This document shows, piece by piece, positions 38,570 through 49,679 of a stretch of DNA of 64,000 nt. Source of the stretch: Agrypnia vestita. Lineage: Eukaryota > Arthropoda > Insecta > Trichoptera > Phryganeidae. The stretch lies in assembly GCA_016648135.1 (NCBI GenBank), contig JADDOH010010845.1:35008-99007 (forward strand), in the 5' to 3' direction. Made by a program: the position numbers and the translations under genes. The notes under the pieces are model-generated. The model did no database searches. It worked only from the letters and a program-made list of their open reading frames with translations, and was not told the DNA's origin. Numbering within the stretch: the stretch's first letter is position 1; each line of letters opens with the position of its first letter.

Positions 38570-39225
38570 AATTTTTTCAAGGTAATTATTGTATTTTAAG
38601 CATGCTGTCCAAATATCCTCCAAGATCCCTACGATTTTTTTAATTATAGTCTCGTTATTCAAATAGTAATTGAAGTCTTTTTTTAAAAATATTTCTATTG
38701 TATGAAATTGAAAAGGATTTTGTAGTGTTGAAATTTAAAGTGTCTACAATAAGCTGCAAGACGATCTAAATCATTTTGAAGTTCGATACAATCGGAAATA
38801 GATTTAATACATTTGTAAATTTTCATATCGTCAGCAAAGAGTAAAAACTTGGAGTTTTGAAAGCAAGTTCCAATAACATTGATACATCACTCTTGGCACT
38901 ACAATCCCTGGTGGGTCTTGGCCTCCTCAATAATCTTCCTCCACTCATGTCGGTCTAGAGCCAGCTCTCTCCAGTTCAGGAGCTCCAAGGCAGATATGTC
39001 TTTGAGGACGTTGATATATCAATATATTAAACAGCAATGGCCCTACATGAGAACCCTGGGGTACACCGTAGCAAATTTGAATTATATTATTTGACATGAA
39101 GCCCTTTATCGCCGTTAGCTGAGTTCGGTTTGAAATATAAGATGTGATCCATTTTCGAAGAACTCCATGAATTCTATTGTTCGATAGTTTTGTTATCTTT
39201 CATTATTGTTATCTCTTGGTTAATG
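38570..39225 (-). pseudogene. LINE reverse-transcriptase core, split by an insertion
   Basis: Read from 39225 leftward: RIHGVLRKWITSYISNRTQL, CYGVPQGSHVGPLLFNI, then a ~130-bp insertion, then FQNSKFLLFADDMKIYKC and a decayed tail like RDLGGYLDSML. GVPQGS and FADD are reverse-transcriptase motifs of jockey/CR1-type LINEs. No single frame is open. Confidence 0.78.
38883..39013. mobile_element. short retroelement fragment inside LINE RT
   Basis: cactcttggcactacaatcc ... tgggtcttggcctcctcaat is a block common at 3' ends of insect RTE-type LINEs or SINEs. ttgata lies on both sides (38877-38882 region and about 39014-39019), consistent with a target duplication inside the LINE. Confidence 0.5.
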
Positions 39226-39233
39226 TCGCTGAA

Positions 39234-39977
39234 GGTACCCATGCTTATTACTGGCATGCTTATTAGCATGCTCAAAACTAGCATGCCCTAACAACTGCAC
39301 ACACTTGCTCATTATTAGCATGCTTATTTTAAGCATGCTCATAAATAAGCATGCTCAAAGCTAACAATCAAACATACATGCTTATTAGTGGCATGCTCTT
39401 GTCATAAAATAGAGAGGAACATTAGTTCAAAATGGAAACTTTGCAAACTGAAATAGAAAATTCAAGTGAACCAATAAATCAAAAGGGTTCCTGGGTTTAA
39501 TCAAACAAACATACTTGTTATTGGCATGCTTTTGTCATAGAATAGAGACGCTCTTGTTCAAAATGGAAAATGCAAACTGAAAAAGAAAATTCAAGTGAAC
39601 CAATAAGTCAAAATAGTTCCCGAGTTTCCATCCGCACATTTTTGATTTTAGTTTTTATAATTTTTATTATAAGATTTGAATCATTCATGTCTTTTAATAA
39701 AGTTTCATAAACATTATTTCTTACTATATTATTTTACACGGCGGTGACCGAGTACTCCACAGACATTCGTGATTCCTGTAATAAGTCACGAAAAGTAATG
39801 TTTTATCATCTCCCCAACGCGCTCAAAAATCAACCGGCGGTTGATTTTTGAGCGTGCCACTAATTAGCATGCTCATTACTAGCAATGTGCGTCACATATG
39901 CCACCAATAAGTAAGGGCTAAAAAAGGTCAATACTACGCAATCTCACGTGCCACTAATAAGCATGTGTATCAGTACC
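39234..39977. mobile_element. GCATGC-rich element with MADF remnant, copy 3
   Basis: ggtacccatgcttattactg ... aagcatgtgtatcagtacc. Same inner block as copy 1 (gaaactttgcaaactgaaat, partly duplicated at 39429 and 39560) and a decayed MADF region near 39640-39820 on the - strand. Confidence 0.65.
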
Positions 39978-39989
39978 TTTACTCGTAGA

Positions 39990-40590
39990 TTTGCTATTTT
40001 TTTATACCTAATATTGTTATCTCAATTTCGCCATACTTTTATTTAACATCCGTAATATTTTTGGTGAAAATAACTTAACGCACGTTTACAATTGCTATTA
40101 AAATATTTATTCTTGTCTCTTATATACATTTGTATACAGACCGAAGACTTGTATATAATACAAATCTTACGGTAAAAAATTTTGATTTCGTAATACAAGT
40201 AAATAATAATTTATGAATATACACAGTACAATATTTTTATATATACATATAAATATAAATAGTATTCCACTTCTCGTAATCCGTGTCCATTGGTGGAAAC
40301 TTGAACGAACAAGCAGCGCAACATGTCCGCTAAAATTGTATTTTTTGAAATAAAAATATATAAAATTATACTTTTTAAAAATTGATTGTGATGGACTTGA
40401 ACAATAATGGTCAATTGCGCGTGTCAAAACAGTAGAAAGTGAAGAATTAACGAATTTAGAAGAACTTTTCACAAGATGCTTCTGAAATTAAATATTTCAT
40501 ATTTCATCTTGTTTCAATTATGTAGTTGATTCATGGTCAGCCGCTGTCGGTCTCCGTTTCCGCTTTTCCAGTCTCGTCGCTCGTTATCTT
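39990..40590. other. AT-rich, 3' flank of cuticle gene B
   Basis: No element recognised and no clear AATAAA signal just after the stop codon of gene B, so I do not place its poly(A) site. Confidence 0.4.
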
Positions 40591-40594
40591 CTCC

Positions 40595-40684
40595 TTAGGA
40601 TTCCTGTTCTGGGTGAGCCTTGTTGTACTCGATGGACCTCAGGATGTAGTCTGGGATCGCGGGTGCCACGGGGAGATGGTCACC
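40595..40684 (-). CDS. cuticle gene B exon 4 (C-terminus)
   Basis: GDHLPVAPAIPDYILRSIE..YNKAHPEQES and stop TAA. Acceptor gctattgcag. Confidence 0.94.
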   Translation of the reverse strand, partial: GDHLPVAPAIPDYILRSIEYNKAHPEQES

Positions 40685-42223
40685 CTGCAATAGCGAGAGA
40701 ACGGTTAGTCGAGTCCAGTTTTACGGTAATTAATCATGTTCACCAAACTAGGGAAATCCACAAGCTCCTTTATTATTTTAAATAAAAAAAATAGAATTGT
40801 ATCAGCTTAGATTGTAAATGGAGATAGTTTTAACCTAATCTGAATCTCTTCTAAGCCGACTGTCATCAGAATCGGTTTTATTACATTTTTCGACATTATA
40901 GTGCCGAAATATACAAAGTTACATGAGATGCCTCAGATTTTTCTGACGACCGACTGATTCTATAGTATATTCTTAACAGAAAATGTAATTGAATTACACC
41001 TAGAATTATACTTGAATTTTACCTTTAGGCATCGTTGACACTAAAGTTGTTTTCTACAACTCATTAGATTTTGATATTATTACATTTATACGCCGAAGGA
41101 TAAATGAAAAGGTGGGTAGGGGTGATGCATCCGTAATGTAAAGTAATATTTCTTTGATTTGTTATAAGGTATCCCATTGCTGACACCACAATTCATAAAA
41201 AATGAACGAAATTGATTTTGATGGCAGAGGTAAAAAATCGCGTGCAGTTGATTCAAACTAGTAATGTTGAAGAACCCGCTGGAATGGTTGGGGACTCACC
41301 TGGGGTTGGTATCCGTTCTCGTCAGCCAAATAGGAGAACTTGATGGCTGTGCCGTCTGGGGCGGTCCACTGGGCGGATCCTTGGGCCGACAGAGCCTCAG
41401 CATCCTGATGAAGGAAACGAATTTTTTTTTATCATTTACTAATCAACTCCCTAGTGGGCTTTTGCAGATCAAGAAGGTTACAAGGATTTTTATATACCTG
41501 ACATAAAACAGGCTTTTAAGTAAATAATTTTAAAAAATAATAGAAATAAAACATTTAAGATAAATGAATAATAAATATAATGATTAGTAGCTTGATGGTC
41601 TTGTGGTTAAGACTCTCGCCTCGTGATCCGAAGGTCGCGGGTTCGAACCATACTCCAGACCAGCAAGTTAGTCCTATTTTCATAGCACAAACGTTTAGCT
41701 TAGTTTGAAAATAATAAGAATATTGATGCGACACGTATTCCGTGTTCGCATCTCTATTTAAAAAAAAGTAAAGTACACAAGCAAACAGTAATAATTGGAA
41801 ACCTTTAAAAAAAATTAAAATAATGATAATTAAACCAATATACCAGATAAATAAGATAAGAATATAAGATATAATTCATGGGGAACAAAAAATAAATAAA
41901 AATTTAATCCACCAGACTGTTATTAATGCTATTGGTATATTCAAAGTCTAAGTAATTCTTTAATTCAGGAATGCTCCTACGAAAAATGTCCACGAATTGC
42001 GAGAATTTGTTTCCGAGGCGATGCGCGCGTGTTGACTCACCTTGTTTCCAGCGTTCTTGAGCTCTCCCTGTTCCTGGGCGCTGATGCCGTTGCCGGTCTC
42101 GTAGGACCACTGGTAGTTGTTCACCCCCACGTCGCTGGACTGCTTCAGGATGGGGGCGGAGGCGTCCGGGCTCTGGGCGGCCACGGCGGCCACGGCGATC
42201 AGGGCGAAGATCAGGAACTGCAT
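40595..42223 (-). CDS. RR-1 cuticular protein B (three coding exons)
   Basis: Coding exons (- strand): 42223-42041, 41404-41300, 40684-40595, all phase 0, 125 residues. Secreted chitin-binding cuticle protein, close paralogue of A. Signal peptide MQFLIFALIAVAAVAA. NNYQWSYETGNGISAQEQGE and SAQWTAPDGTAIKFSYLADE followed by NGYQPQ form the RR-1 domain; the proline after the x6 of the signature is one residue early (GDHLPVAP). C-terminus PDYILRSIEYNKAHPEQES, one residue different from A. ATG abuts acceptor ccgacag, as in A. Non-coding exon 1 at 44889-44866, so intron 1 is 2.6 kb. Shared architecture and promoter show a tandem duplication. Confidence 0.95.
41300..41404 (-). CDS. cuticle gene B exon 3 (RR-1 core)
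   Basis: DAEALSAQGSAQWTAPDGT to ADENGYQPQ, 35 codons. Acceptor ttcatcag, donor gtgagt. Confidence 0.95.
41578..41790 (+). mobile_element. tRNA-derived SINE in intron 2 of gene B
   Basis: Box A-like tggtcttgtggttaagactc and box B gggttcgaacc (41639-41649), then a body ending near 'cgtattccgtgttcgcatct' and an A-rich tail. The anticodon arm does not pair well, so it is not called as a tRNA gene. Confidence 0.55.
42041..42223 (-). CDS. cuticle gene B exon 2 (start, signal peptide)
   Basis: 61 codons MQFLIF to ELKNAGNK. Acceptor atgccgacag, donor gtgagt. Upstream of the acceptor lies one copy of the gaaatctgaccgatc motif that is amplified in gene A. Confidence 0.94.
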
Positions 42224-42504
42224 CTGTCGGCATTCCGGATCGGTCAGATTTCACCACCGGCATACATTATCCGTTGTGCACCCGAGGCACCCGGGTACCC
42301 AACCTGGATGGACGTTTCCCCGTACATAATTTCGTTTTGTATCTCACAAATTTATATTTAGACAGTGGTCAAATAGCTTCTTACAATATCAGTACTTCTC
42401 ATAGCAATGTTCGTCTTCCCTTTATTTCCATCCCTTTCAAATCATTTAAATAATGCTTTCCAGACACATGGGGGTACCCAGGTACCCATGTAGTAACGAA
42501 GGGT

Positions 42505-42605
42505 TAAGATGTCTCAGAGACGAAGCTATATTTTTATATGGGAAAGTAAGCATGGAATTTTTTTGGGTGTTCGTAGGGCTTGCGACCTATCGTATTCAGC
42601 GCTCG
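42505..42605. mobile_element. 'GATGTCTC' repeat fragment
   Basis: gatgtctcagagacgaagct, atttttatatgggaaagtaa, gggcttgcgacctatcgta. In intron 1 of gene B. The following 42640-43300 is unassigned AT-rich sequence. Confidence 0.6.
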
Positions 42606-43304
42606 GTTAACAATCGCCAATTAGCGAGCCAACAATAGATCGACCAAGCTATGAATCGGGCAGAAAAAGTCGGCGTACTCACACGTTAATGTCTAGAATA
42701 TTTTGAGTATGTCCAAATTTTTCAAGAACACAACACTGGATCTTATCCCCAGAGGAAAGTAATTGAAAATAAATTCAAATTAAAAAAATATATTTGACGT
42801 ACAAAATTTATTCGTTGATTTTTGCGAAATTATTCTACTTTGTCAATCTAATTATTCTACTTTCAACAACTTGTATTTACCTACATGAAAACTATCGAAA
42901 GAAACAGCTGTGTAATTTTAAGAACTTAATAAGGTATTTTGGCACGATTTCGGCAAATAGTTTTGTTCAAACAATAATGATATTTTAATGCGAATTATAC
43001 AATTAATTAAATTTTCCTCAGCCAATTTTGAATAAAATATATTCTTTACACTTTCGGAGAAATGTCAACAGTTGAGAAGATAATCGATATCAGAGTTTCT
43101 ATTTTTATTTTTTTTAATATTTCTGACTTATCTTATGTAAATCGATATATTAACATGAAAGTAATTTTTGTCGAATATTAAAAATTCACTCACCTTGATA
43201 GAAATCAAATAAAATAATTGAAACCTTGCGGAAATTCAGGTGTTTTTGAGAGGTTTTCACAATTTTATTTGACTTGACAAAGTAAATTAATTTTTAAAAA
43301 TACA

Positions 43305-43500
43305 GGGTGTAACAGAACTAGTCCACAAAACTACACAGGTAGATACCCGGCTAGATTACGAGTCGAAAATGTTCGAGCAACCACGACCTAATATCAATAG
43401 TTAAGGACGTATGCGATGTCAAAGTTTGCATTTTTTTTTTTAAATTGCAAAACGTTGGACTATCATTACAAAGTATTATGGACTAGCTCTGTTCCGACGT
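43305..43500. mobile_element. fold-back MITE, shortened
   Basis: tacagggtgtaacagaacta, gtcgaaaatgttcgagcaac, tttgcattttttttt; the rest is deleted and ends at aagtattatggactagctct. Confidence 0.6.
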
Positions 43501-43669
43501 TTCACAAAAGAAAAGCCGTAAATATTGAAAAAATAAATGCAAACTTATATGTCACTTATCTCCGTAACCACCACATTTCACATTTCACCAAAAGTGTAAA
43601 GAACATTTTCTATTCAAAATTCAATGAAGAAGACTAGCCTTGTCTTTTGCTGCTATGAGACTACCTGTA

Positions 43670-44545
43670 TCCGAAAGAGGATATGCCGTGTTACAAAGAC
43701 CTTTCTGGCCGACGTTTCGGATCCCATTGCAGGGTCCATCATCATACAATTTGAAATAAATGAGGTAGGGATTTAACCGATAAATATTGATTTTAGTGAG
43801 AATTACTTATTTCTTCAAGATTTTTTAAGCGCATTCCACAATGTAATCTAATCTAAATATGATAATTCCGTTATCTGTCGGTCGGTCCGTAATTTGCTGG
43901 AAATTCTACTTTAGATAATTAGAGTGGTACACGGAATCAGCGCGCGGCTCGACACGCAAGCGTCTCCCACCAAATTACGCGGTCTCGACATTTTTATATT
44001 TATTATTTTATTATTTTAAGTTTTATTGTCGCGAAAACGATGATGGACTATTAATATTTAACTAAAAAAAAGTATTATTTGTTTGTATCATCTACTTATA
44101 TTTATTAATTACACCTACACGTTTCGGAAAAACCTTTCCATCGTCAGGGTGTTTTATATATGACAAAATATCAAAAATGAATGATGTCTTTTGTTTTTTT
44201 AAATTATTTGAAAAATTATTTTTAAATATTATTGCTGAAGTTGTCGATTTCATAAAATTATGGTAAAAATTTTTAGAATTGGACTGGTAGTTAAATTTAA
44301 TTGATTACGAATAATATTTTGTTTACTTTTGCTTTACTAATTTTTAATGATTCTAAATTAACCAATTTCAGACCAAAATTATTCATGTTTAAAATAGAAA
44401 GTCTTAAATTTTTATCAAAACCGTGATCATTTTCTAATAAATGGTTTGCAAATTCAGAAAAACCACGATTATTCAGAAACCGAAATGCTCTTTTACTATT
44501 ACATTTAAATTTAGACCGGTTTTTTCAAAATACAAAACGCTGTAC
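43670..44545 (-). pseudogene. Penelope-like remnants
   Basis: 43700-43752 is the gacctttctggccgacgttt terminal block. 44310-44545 on the - strand reads GLNLNVIVKEHFGFLNNRGF, SEFANHLLENDHGFDKNLRL, LVNLESLKISKAKVN: the GIY-YIG domain of a second Penelope lineage, with its own repeat near 44115-44150 (acacgtttcggaaaaacct). Confidence 0.65.
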
Positions 44546-44865
44546 AATCTCAAAACACCCGAATCGTTGAATATATTATATTTATCTTTTGAATTTATGA
44601 TGAGTTTCCCAAAAAAAAAAAACATGTCTGTGTAATAAATAAATATAAGTAATAATAAAATCAATTAAAGAAAATGTCAATCTACAAAGTTGTTCAACCA
44701 ATTGAAAAAATAATAATTAACTGTCGCAGGTATATTAGTTCGATCGGTGACCGCCTAGCTCGTGGCTGATTGGTCCTATTCGCGCTGAGGACGCCGAACG
44801 GCTTAATTACTCGATAATTCGCAACTTGTCACCGAAATCGGGAGCGTTGCAAGTGATTCACTTAC

Positions 44866-44889
44866 CTTGTACGGTAGTCTGGCTAAACT
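44866..44889 (-). other. cuticle gene B non-coding exon 1
   Basis: From predicted initiator ACAGTT (44889) to donor aag|gtaagt. Matches exon 1 of gene A in layout; inferred, no transcript evidence. Confidence 0.6.
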
Positions 44890-44914
44890 GTGCCTGCTGA
44901 TCGCCGGCGGGACT

Positions 44915-45062
44915 CTTTTATACCGTCCCACGTCACGAGCGCCGGTGCCGGGCCTTGCGCCACCTGACCTCTGCGCCGCGTGCGCGCAGGGGTCACTATT
45001 GCCTGGGCCGATTTCGGCGGATGGGATTTTTTTTCTGCCGTCGATCTCGCGGTTCAAGGTCA
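44915..45062 (-). promoter_or_regulatory. promoter of cuticle gene B: TATA box and FTZ-F1 site
   Basis: TATAAAAG at 44922-44915, 33 bp before ACAGTT. Upstream: GCAGAGGTCAGG (about 44964-44975), a nuclear-receptor half-site; CCGAAATCGGC (about 45007-45017); and TCAAGGTCA (45054-45062, + strand), a perfect FTZ-F1 consensus. FTZ-F1 drives many cuticle genes around moults (known biology); action here is inference. Confidence 0.68.
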
Positions 45063-45129
45063 CGCCGCGGTTCTCAAACCGTGCGGTCGCCTTTGCCGCT
45101 CTTCGTCGATGGTCTCCCGCTTGTAAATT

Positions 45130-45560
45130 TGCTAACTAACTAACCATCACGCTCTTCTATCCTGGCACACCACATTCATACATCTTCGCACGCAAGTTCT
45201 ACGATTGTTGCGGCTTTTAACGGGGCCATCCTCAAGTACTTGTAGTACCTGGTCGTGCCGGGTCTTTCGCGGACGCCCTCTATTCCTGTTGCCTTCAACA
45301 CTCGCCTCGTACATTTTCTTAACCGTCCTTTCCTCGTTCATACGTTCCACATGACCAAACCATCTCAGCACTCCTTTCTTTATTCTATCCACCACACTAC
45401 AGCCAGCATTGCATTCGCGTCTAATTTGTTCATTCCTCACTCTATCGACCAAAGGTTTTCCACACAAGCGTCTCAGTGACCGCATTCAGTCTACTTTCAT
45501 TCCTCTTTTGCCAATTCCAGGTTTCCCTTCCATTCCAGCGCCATTGTGTACCGCTAGTCT
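45130..45560 (-). pseudogene. LINE-A ORF2 C-terminus
   Basis: - frame 45147-45485: MRSLRRLCGKPLVDRVRNEQ, RWFGHVERMNEERTV, RGRPRKTRHDQVLQVLEDGP. About 70 bp beyond the FTZ-F1-like site of gene B, so it bounds that promoter. Confidence 0.83.
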
Positions 45561-45569
45561 TTGCTTCCT

Positions 45570-46580
45570 TTGACAGATTCTTATTGGCCATAATTGTAAC
45601 AAAGTTAATGGTGCTCTAAATGCAATTATGGCCAGTTAAATTTCCTACCCATACTAATATATAAAGAGGTAGTGTTTGTAAGTTTGGTTGTAAAAGGTTA
45701 TCTCCGAAACTACTCGTCAAATTTCAAGAATTCTTTTGCCAACATTTAGAATGGACCTTCAGGGTGGACATGGGCTACATAGTATTATCCCGTTAATATA
45801 AGCGGGCTTTTCGCGGTGACCTATTTTACGAAAAATGGTCTAGCGATACGTTTTTTAGGAACGCTGCCTTAACGGTAAGATTTAAATACTCTGTATAGAG
45901 AAGTTGTAGAACTCAAAAAGTTCTAGAAAAGAGTAAATTTTTATTTATTTATTAATTAACGCTCTATTGGGCTTTTACAACAGATAGGTAAAGTGTACAT
46001 TAACAGAATATGTAGTTTAAAGGGAAAAAAACATGTAAACATAATAATGACATAAAGAGGAAAGAAAATACTTGAAATACAGATACAAATATATAAAGAT
46101 AAATATAATTTAAAGTAAAAAGCAGGTATATAAAAAGCAGAAGAATAAAAAAACATAATATAATAGAAAATTTAAAAACTAAAAAGTAATAATGTAGAGT
46201 GAAAAAATATAGCACAAGCTTTGAAAGTCATATTATGATAAAAAATATACAATCAATTATTTAAGTCCAATTCGACAAATACTAGTAATCTAGTAATCTA
46301 CCTAGTATATATCTACATGTTAAGGTTAATACACGAATTGATAAAATATGACTAAAAGTTACTAAAAATCTACGCGGGCCAGTTATTAATATTTTTAATA
46401 TTTATTAAAACATTAACTTTGTGGTCAGACATTTTAACAAAGTGTTATTTATGTTAGTATGTAACCACAATTTTTTTTTATCTACCGGTTTCGAGACATA
46501 AGCCGTCTTTTCGTCAGGACAACCACTACACTAGCATGCGAATATCACTACACACCACAACCATACATGCCCTTAGCCTT
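45570..46580. other. mostly unassigned, with LINE tail
   Basis: 45935-46010 resembles 10938-10995 (LINE 3' end with gggcttttacaa). 46480-46530 has gtttcgagacataagccgtc and tcgtcaggacaacc, a Penelope-type terminal piece. The rest is AT-rich without recognisable content. Confidence 0.4.
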
Positions 46581-46584
46581 TAAG

Positions 46585-47280
46585 GTACTGATACACATGC
46601 TTATTTTAGAGTATGCTCTAACTACTGTACACACTTGCTCGTTATTAGCATGCTTATTTTAAGCACGCTCATGAATGAGCATGCTTAAAGCTAGCAATCA
46701 AACACACATGCTTATTACTGGCATGCTCCTGTCATAGAATAGAGACGCTCTTCTGTGTATAGTTTTCTGGGATATTCTGCCGTGTATATGTGAGCTCTCT
46801 GGCCAACGTTTCGGATCCCATTGCAGGGTCCATCATTAGGGCTGATATGATGAGTGAGTGTTGAAGTGTAGTACTCACTCATCACATCAGCCCTGATGAT
46901 TGACCCTGCAATGGGATCCGAAACGTTGGCCAGAGAGGTCACATATACACGGCAGAATATCCCAGAAAACTATACACAGAAGATTCTGAACGGCCGTGAA
47001 AACCTAAGGACATTCAAAATGGAAACTTTGCAAAGTGAAACAGGAAATTCAAGTGAACCAAAAAATCAAAACAGTTCCCGAGTTTCCATCCGCACATTTT
47101 TGTTTTTATTTTTATAATTTTTATTGTAAGATTTGAATCATTCGCGTTTTTAATAAAGTTTCATAGACATTATTTCTTGTTATATTATTTTCACGTAGCG
47201 GTGACCGAGTATTCCACATAATAAGTCACGAAAATTAATCTTGAGTCATCTCCCCAACGCGCCATATTTGTTTCATCGCC
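46585..47280. mobile_element. GCATGC-rich element, copy 4, interrupted
   Basis: ggtactgatacacatgctta after TTTAA; repeated gcatgc; tagagacgctctt | insertion 46754-47010 | caaaatggaaactttgcaaa, then decayed MADF region to about 47280. In copy 1 the two sides are continuous. Confidence 0.65.
46754..47010. mobile_element. palindromic Penelope-type terminal element
   Basis: tgtgtatagttttctgggat, ctggccaacgtttcggatcc and inverse ggatccgaaacgttggccag, ..cagaaaactatacacaga: arms of ~110 bp around a centre near 46870. It is inserted within copy 4 of the GCATGC element. Confidence 0.7.
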
Positions 47281-47282
47281 AG

Positions 47283-47750
47283 ACATTATGTATTGCGTAA
47301 ATTTAATAAATTTTCACCCCGGCAACTTCTGTTACGCGACAGGGGCGCCCTCCCTCGCACGCCAATTCGTAGCGGTCGCATTCCAGCGTGTAAAGAAAGC
47401 GTCGTTGCGAATTCTGTTCGCTAATCGAGTTTGGTTCGCAAGCCGGGGTTCCGCCGCCGGTCGCGGTCCACCTTTTGAGGTCCCCCGGGCGGCTCCGTCA
47501 TTTCTCCGGGCCTCCTTTCGCCGCCGTTAGACGCGCGTCTTCTTTGTGCAATCGGCCACTCGAGGGGAAAAAAATTCCGGCGCCAGGGATGGCCAGACCG
47601 AGGCGTCTTCTGGCTTCGGGTTTCTAGGATGTCACCCGTCTTCTTCTTTCGCCGCCCAGAAACGGCGCGCACCCAAGCCGTGCTAGCGCGGTGTACTTTC
47701 AAGAGCGGAAATAAAATATAATATGTCACCAAAGTATATTTGGAAAACAT
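47283..47750. other. GC-rich island and short dispersed repeat
   Basis: 47283-47369 is the inverse of 28445-28528. 47380-47700 is strongly GC-rich, with open frames on both strands but no recognised protein and no clear splice structure. Origin unknown. Confidence 0.4.
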
Positions 47751-48260
47751 TAATAACCTCGCAGGACTATATTCCTGCCTCGATTGTGAGTCGAAAATGT
47801 TCGAGCTATTATGAACTAATATCGATAGTTATGGAGATAGATATGCGACATCAAAGTTTGCATTTTTTTTCAATATTTCTGATTTATTTTTCGTAAAACG
47901 TTGGACTGTCATTATAGTAACTTATATCGAATATGTACAATTCATTCTCTTTAATACGAGTTAAATAAAAAAATAAAAACCTTCGAATCCCAATTGGAAT
48001 TTTTTCAGGGTTTTTATCATTTTATTTGACTTGTATTGAAACGAATGAATTTTTCGTAATCGATACGAGTTACTGCGATGGTAGTCGAACGTTTTACAAA
48101 AAATAAGCCAGAAATATTGAAAAAAAAAATGCAAACTTTGATGTCGCATATCTTCATAACTATTGATATTTGGTCATGATAGCCCGAACATTTTCGACTC
48201 ATAATCAATGCAGGAATATAGTCCCGCGAGGTTATTAATGTTTTCCAAATAATCCTGTCT
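47740..48260. mobile_element. complete fold-back MITE (second end type)
   Basis: tttggaaaacattaataacc and tcgcaggactatattcctgc, inverse at 48200-48257. The arms share the usual core (tttgcattttttttc, aaaacgttggac). Confidence 0.75.
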
Positions 48261-48463
48261 ACATGAATGTATATATATATATACATGAAAGTAGTTGAAG
48301 TGCCGCTTCAAGAATATGCAATAAATATGCCACATCCTATATACCTACCTATAATTATCATCTTCTTTACCTCGATGTTTTAGTTTAGATGAAGAATCAA
48401 TTAAAGTACAATTATTGTTGGACTGTATACAGTTTATGCTTTTTTAAAACGAAATGTATGTGT

Positions 48464-48715
48464 TTGGCGAAAAATGAAAGTAGTTGCTGGGCGGGGCTAG
48501 TATGGATAGGAGGGGGACGTTATAGGTGGTGTTTGTATGTTGAGTGCATTACCATTATTCAGATTAATTTCTATATTTTCTAGAATGTCTAATGTCTTAT
48601 CTAATTAAGTTATCATAAACGAGGTGGTGACTTTCTGATCTCGGGATGGCGCCTGTAACATCCCCCTCCTATCCATACTAGCCCCGTCCAGCAACCACTT
48701 TCACTTTTCGCCTAC
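48464..48715. repeat. fold-back with ~55-bp GC-rich arms
   Basis: ttgctgggcggggctagtat, ggataggagggggacgtta at 48483-48525; the inverse lies at 48655-48705 with the flank aaagtg/cactttc continuing outside. Few differences between the arms. No family recognised. Confidence 0.75.
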
Positions 48716-48839
48716 CCTCCCCCTACCCCACCCCGTGCGGTAGATAAAATGTCTTCTAGTCTTAAGGGTCCCTCAAGTTACGCAGCCGTGAGATGCGGCG
48801 TCTTTCTACCTTCTTTTTGTACCTAAATACACGTAGTGT

Positions 48840-49230
48840 TCTATTATGGGCGGAAATGGTGAACGTTACATTGTGTTAAGTGATCACTTAAGCCAGCCGT
48901 ATGATAGGTTGTAAGCTCTAGGTATGGAAGCCCAAAGGCTTCCATATCTACTTTCTCATAAAAATATAATTTTGTCTCTGTGAGATTAATTAATGATTTT
49001 CCTGTGACAAAAATTCAGTACAGTTCTGAAAAATTTGGACAAACTCAAAATATTCCGGGTTACAGCAAGTTTTAAATAAATGTTTTCAGTTATTATTAGT
49101 ATTAGTTATTATTTTACTTTGATAGAAAGCAATGACTTTGCGGTTTGACATAATAACTTATTAAGTTGCCCTGATGAAGCTTAAGTTTAAGTGAAACCGG
49201 TTGGCACAATAATAAGTCGTGGTTTAATAC
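48840..49230. mobile_element. 'GATGTCTC' fragment and Penelope-type terminal piece
   Basis: 48860-48990: gtgatcacttaagccagccg, tttctcataaaaatataatt, gtctctgtgagat. 49170-49215: ccctgatgaagcttaagttt, gtgaaaccggttggcac, in the style of Penelope terminal repeats. Confidence 0.5.
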
Positions 49231-49679
49231 AAATAAAAGTGTTTTTATTTATTTTAGTTATTATTTGTTTTCAGTTATTATTTCTAATATACCCTCCGTT
49301 GTTACGTAACTTAGATATGTAATAGTTATTTATAGTTTGTTTGCTAAAATTTGTCAAAAATAACCTGTTATCTTAATTACGAGCATATCTTGGTCAAAAG
49401 CATTTTGAAAAACAGGGTGTTAATTTTCACATGTCACACGCGAACCGGAAATTTTTAAAAAGCGCATAATTCTCTTCTATTTTGATATTAATTTTTTTTA
49501 TAAAATATTTTACATGATCATGACTATGGGAGGCAAATTAAACAGTAAAAACAAATAAAACTTATTTATAACACGAATCGCAGGTTGGCACTAATTCACA
49601 TCAGTAGAATCTTCGCTGCACTTCTTGTCTATCGCCGTGTAGTTCTGCTCAATTTCGCGCGTCAGTACTCAGTCAACTC

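Noticed and set aside
41960..42040. read-through C-terminus of cuticle protein B after ELKNAGNK
   Set aside because: A donor gtgagt follows directly and exon 3 continues the RR-1 domain in phase.
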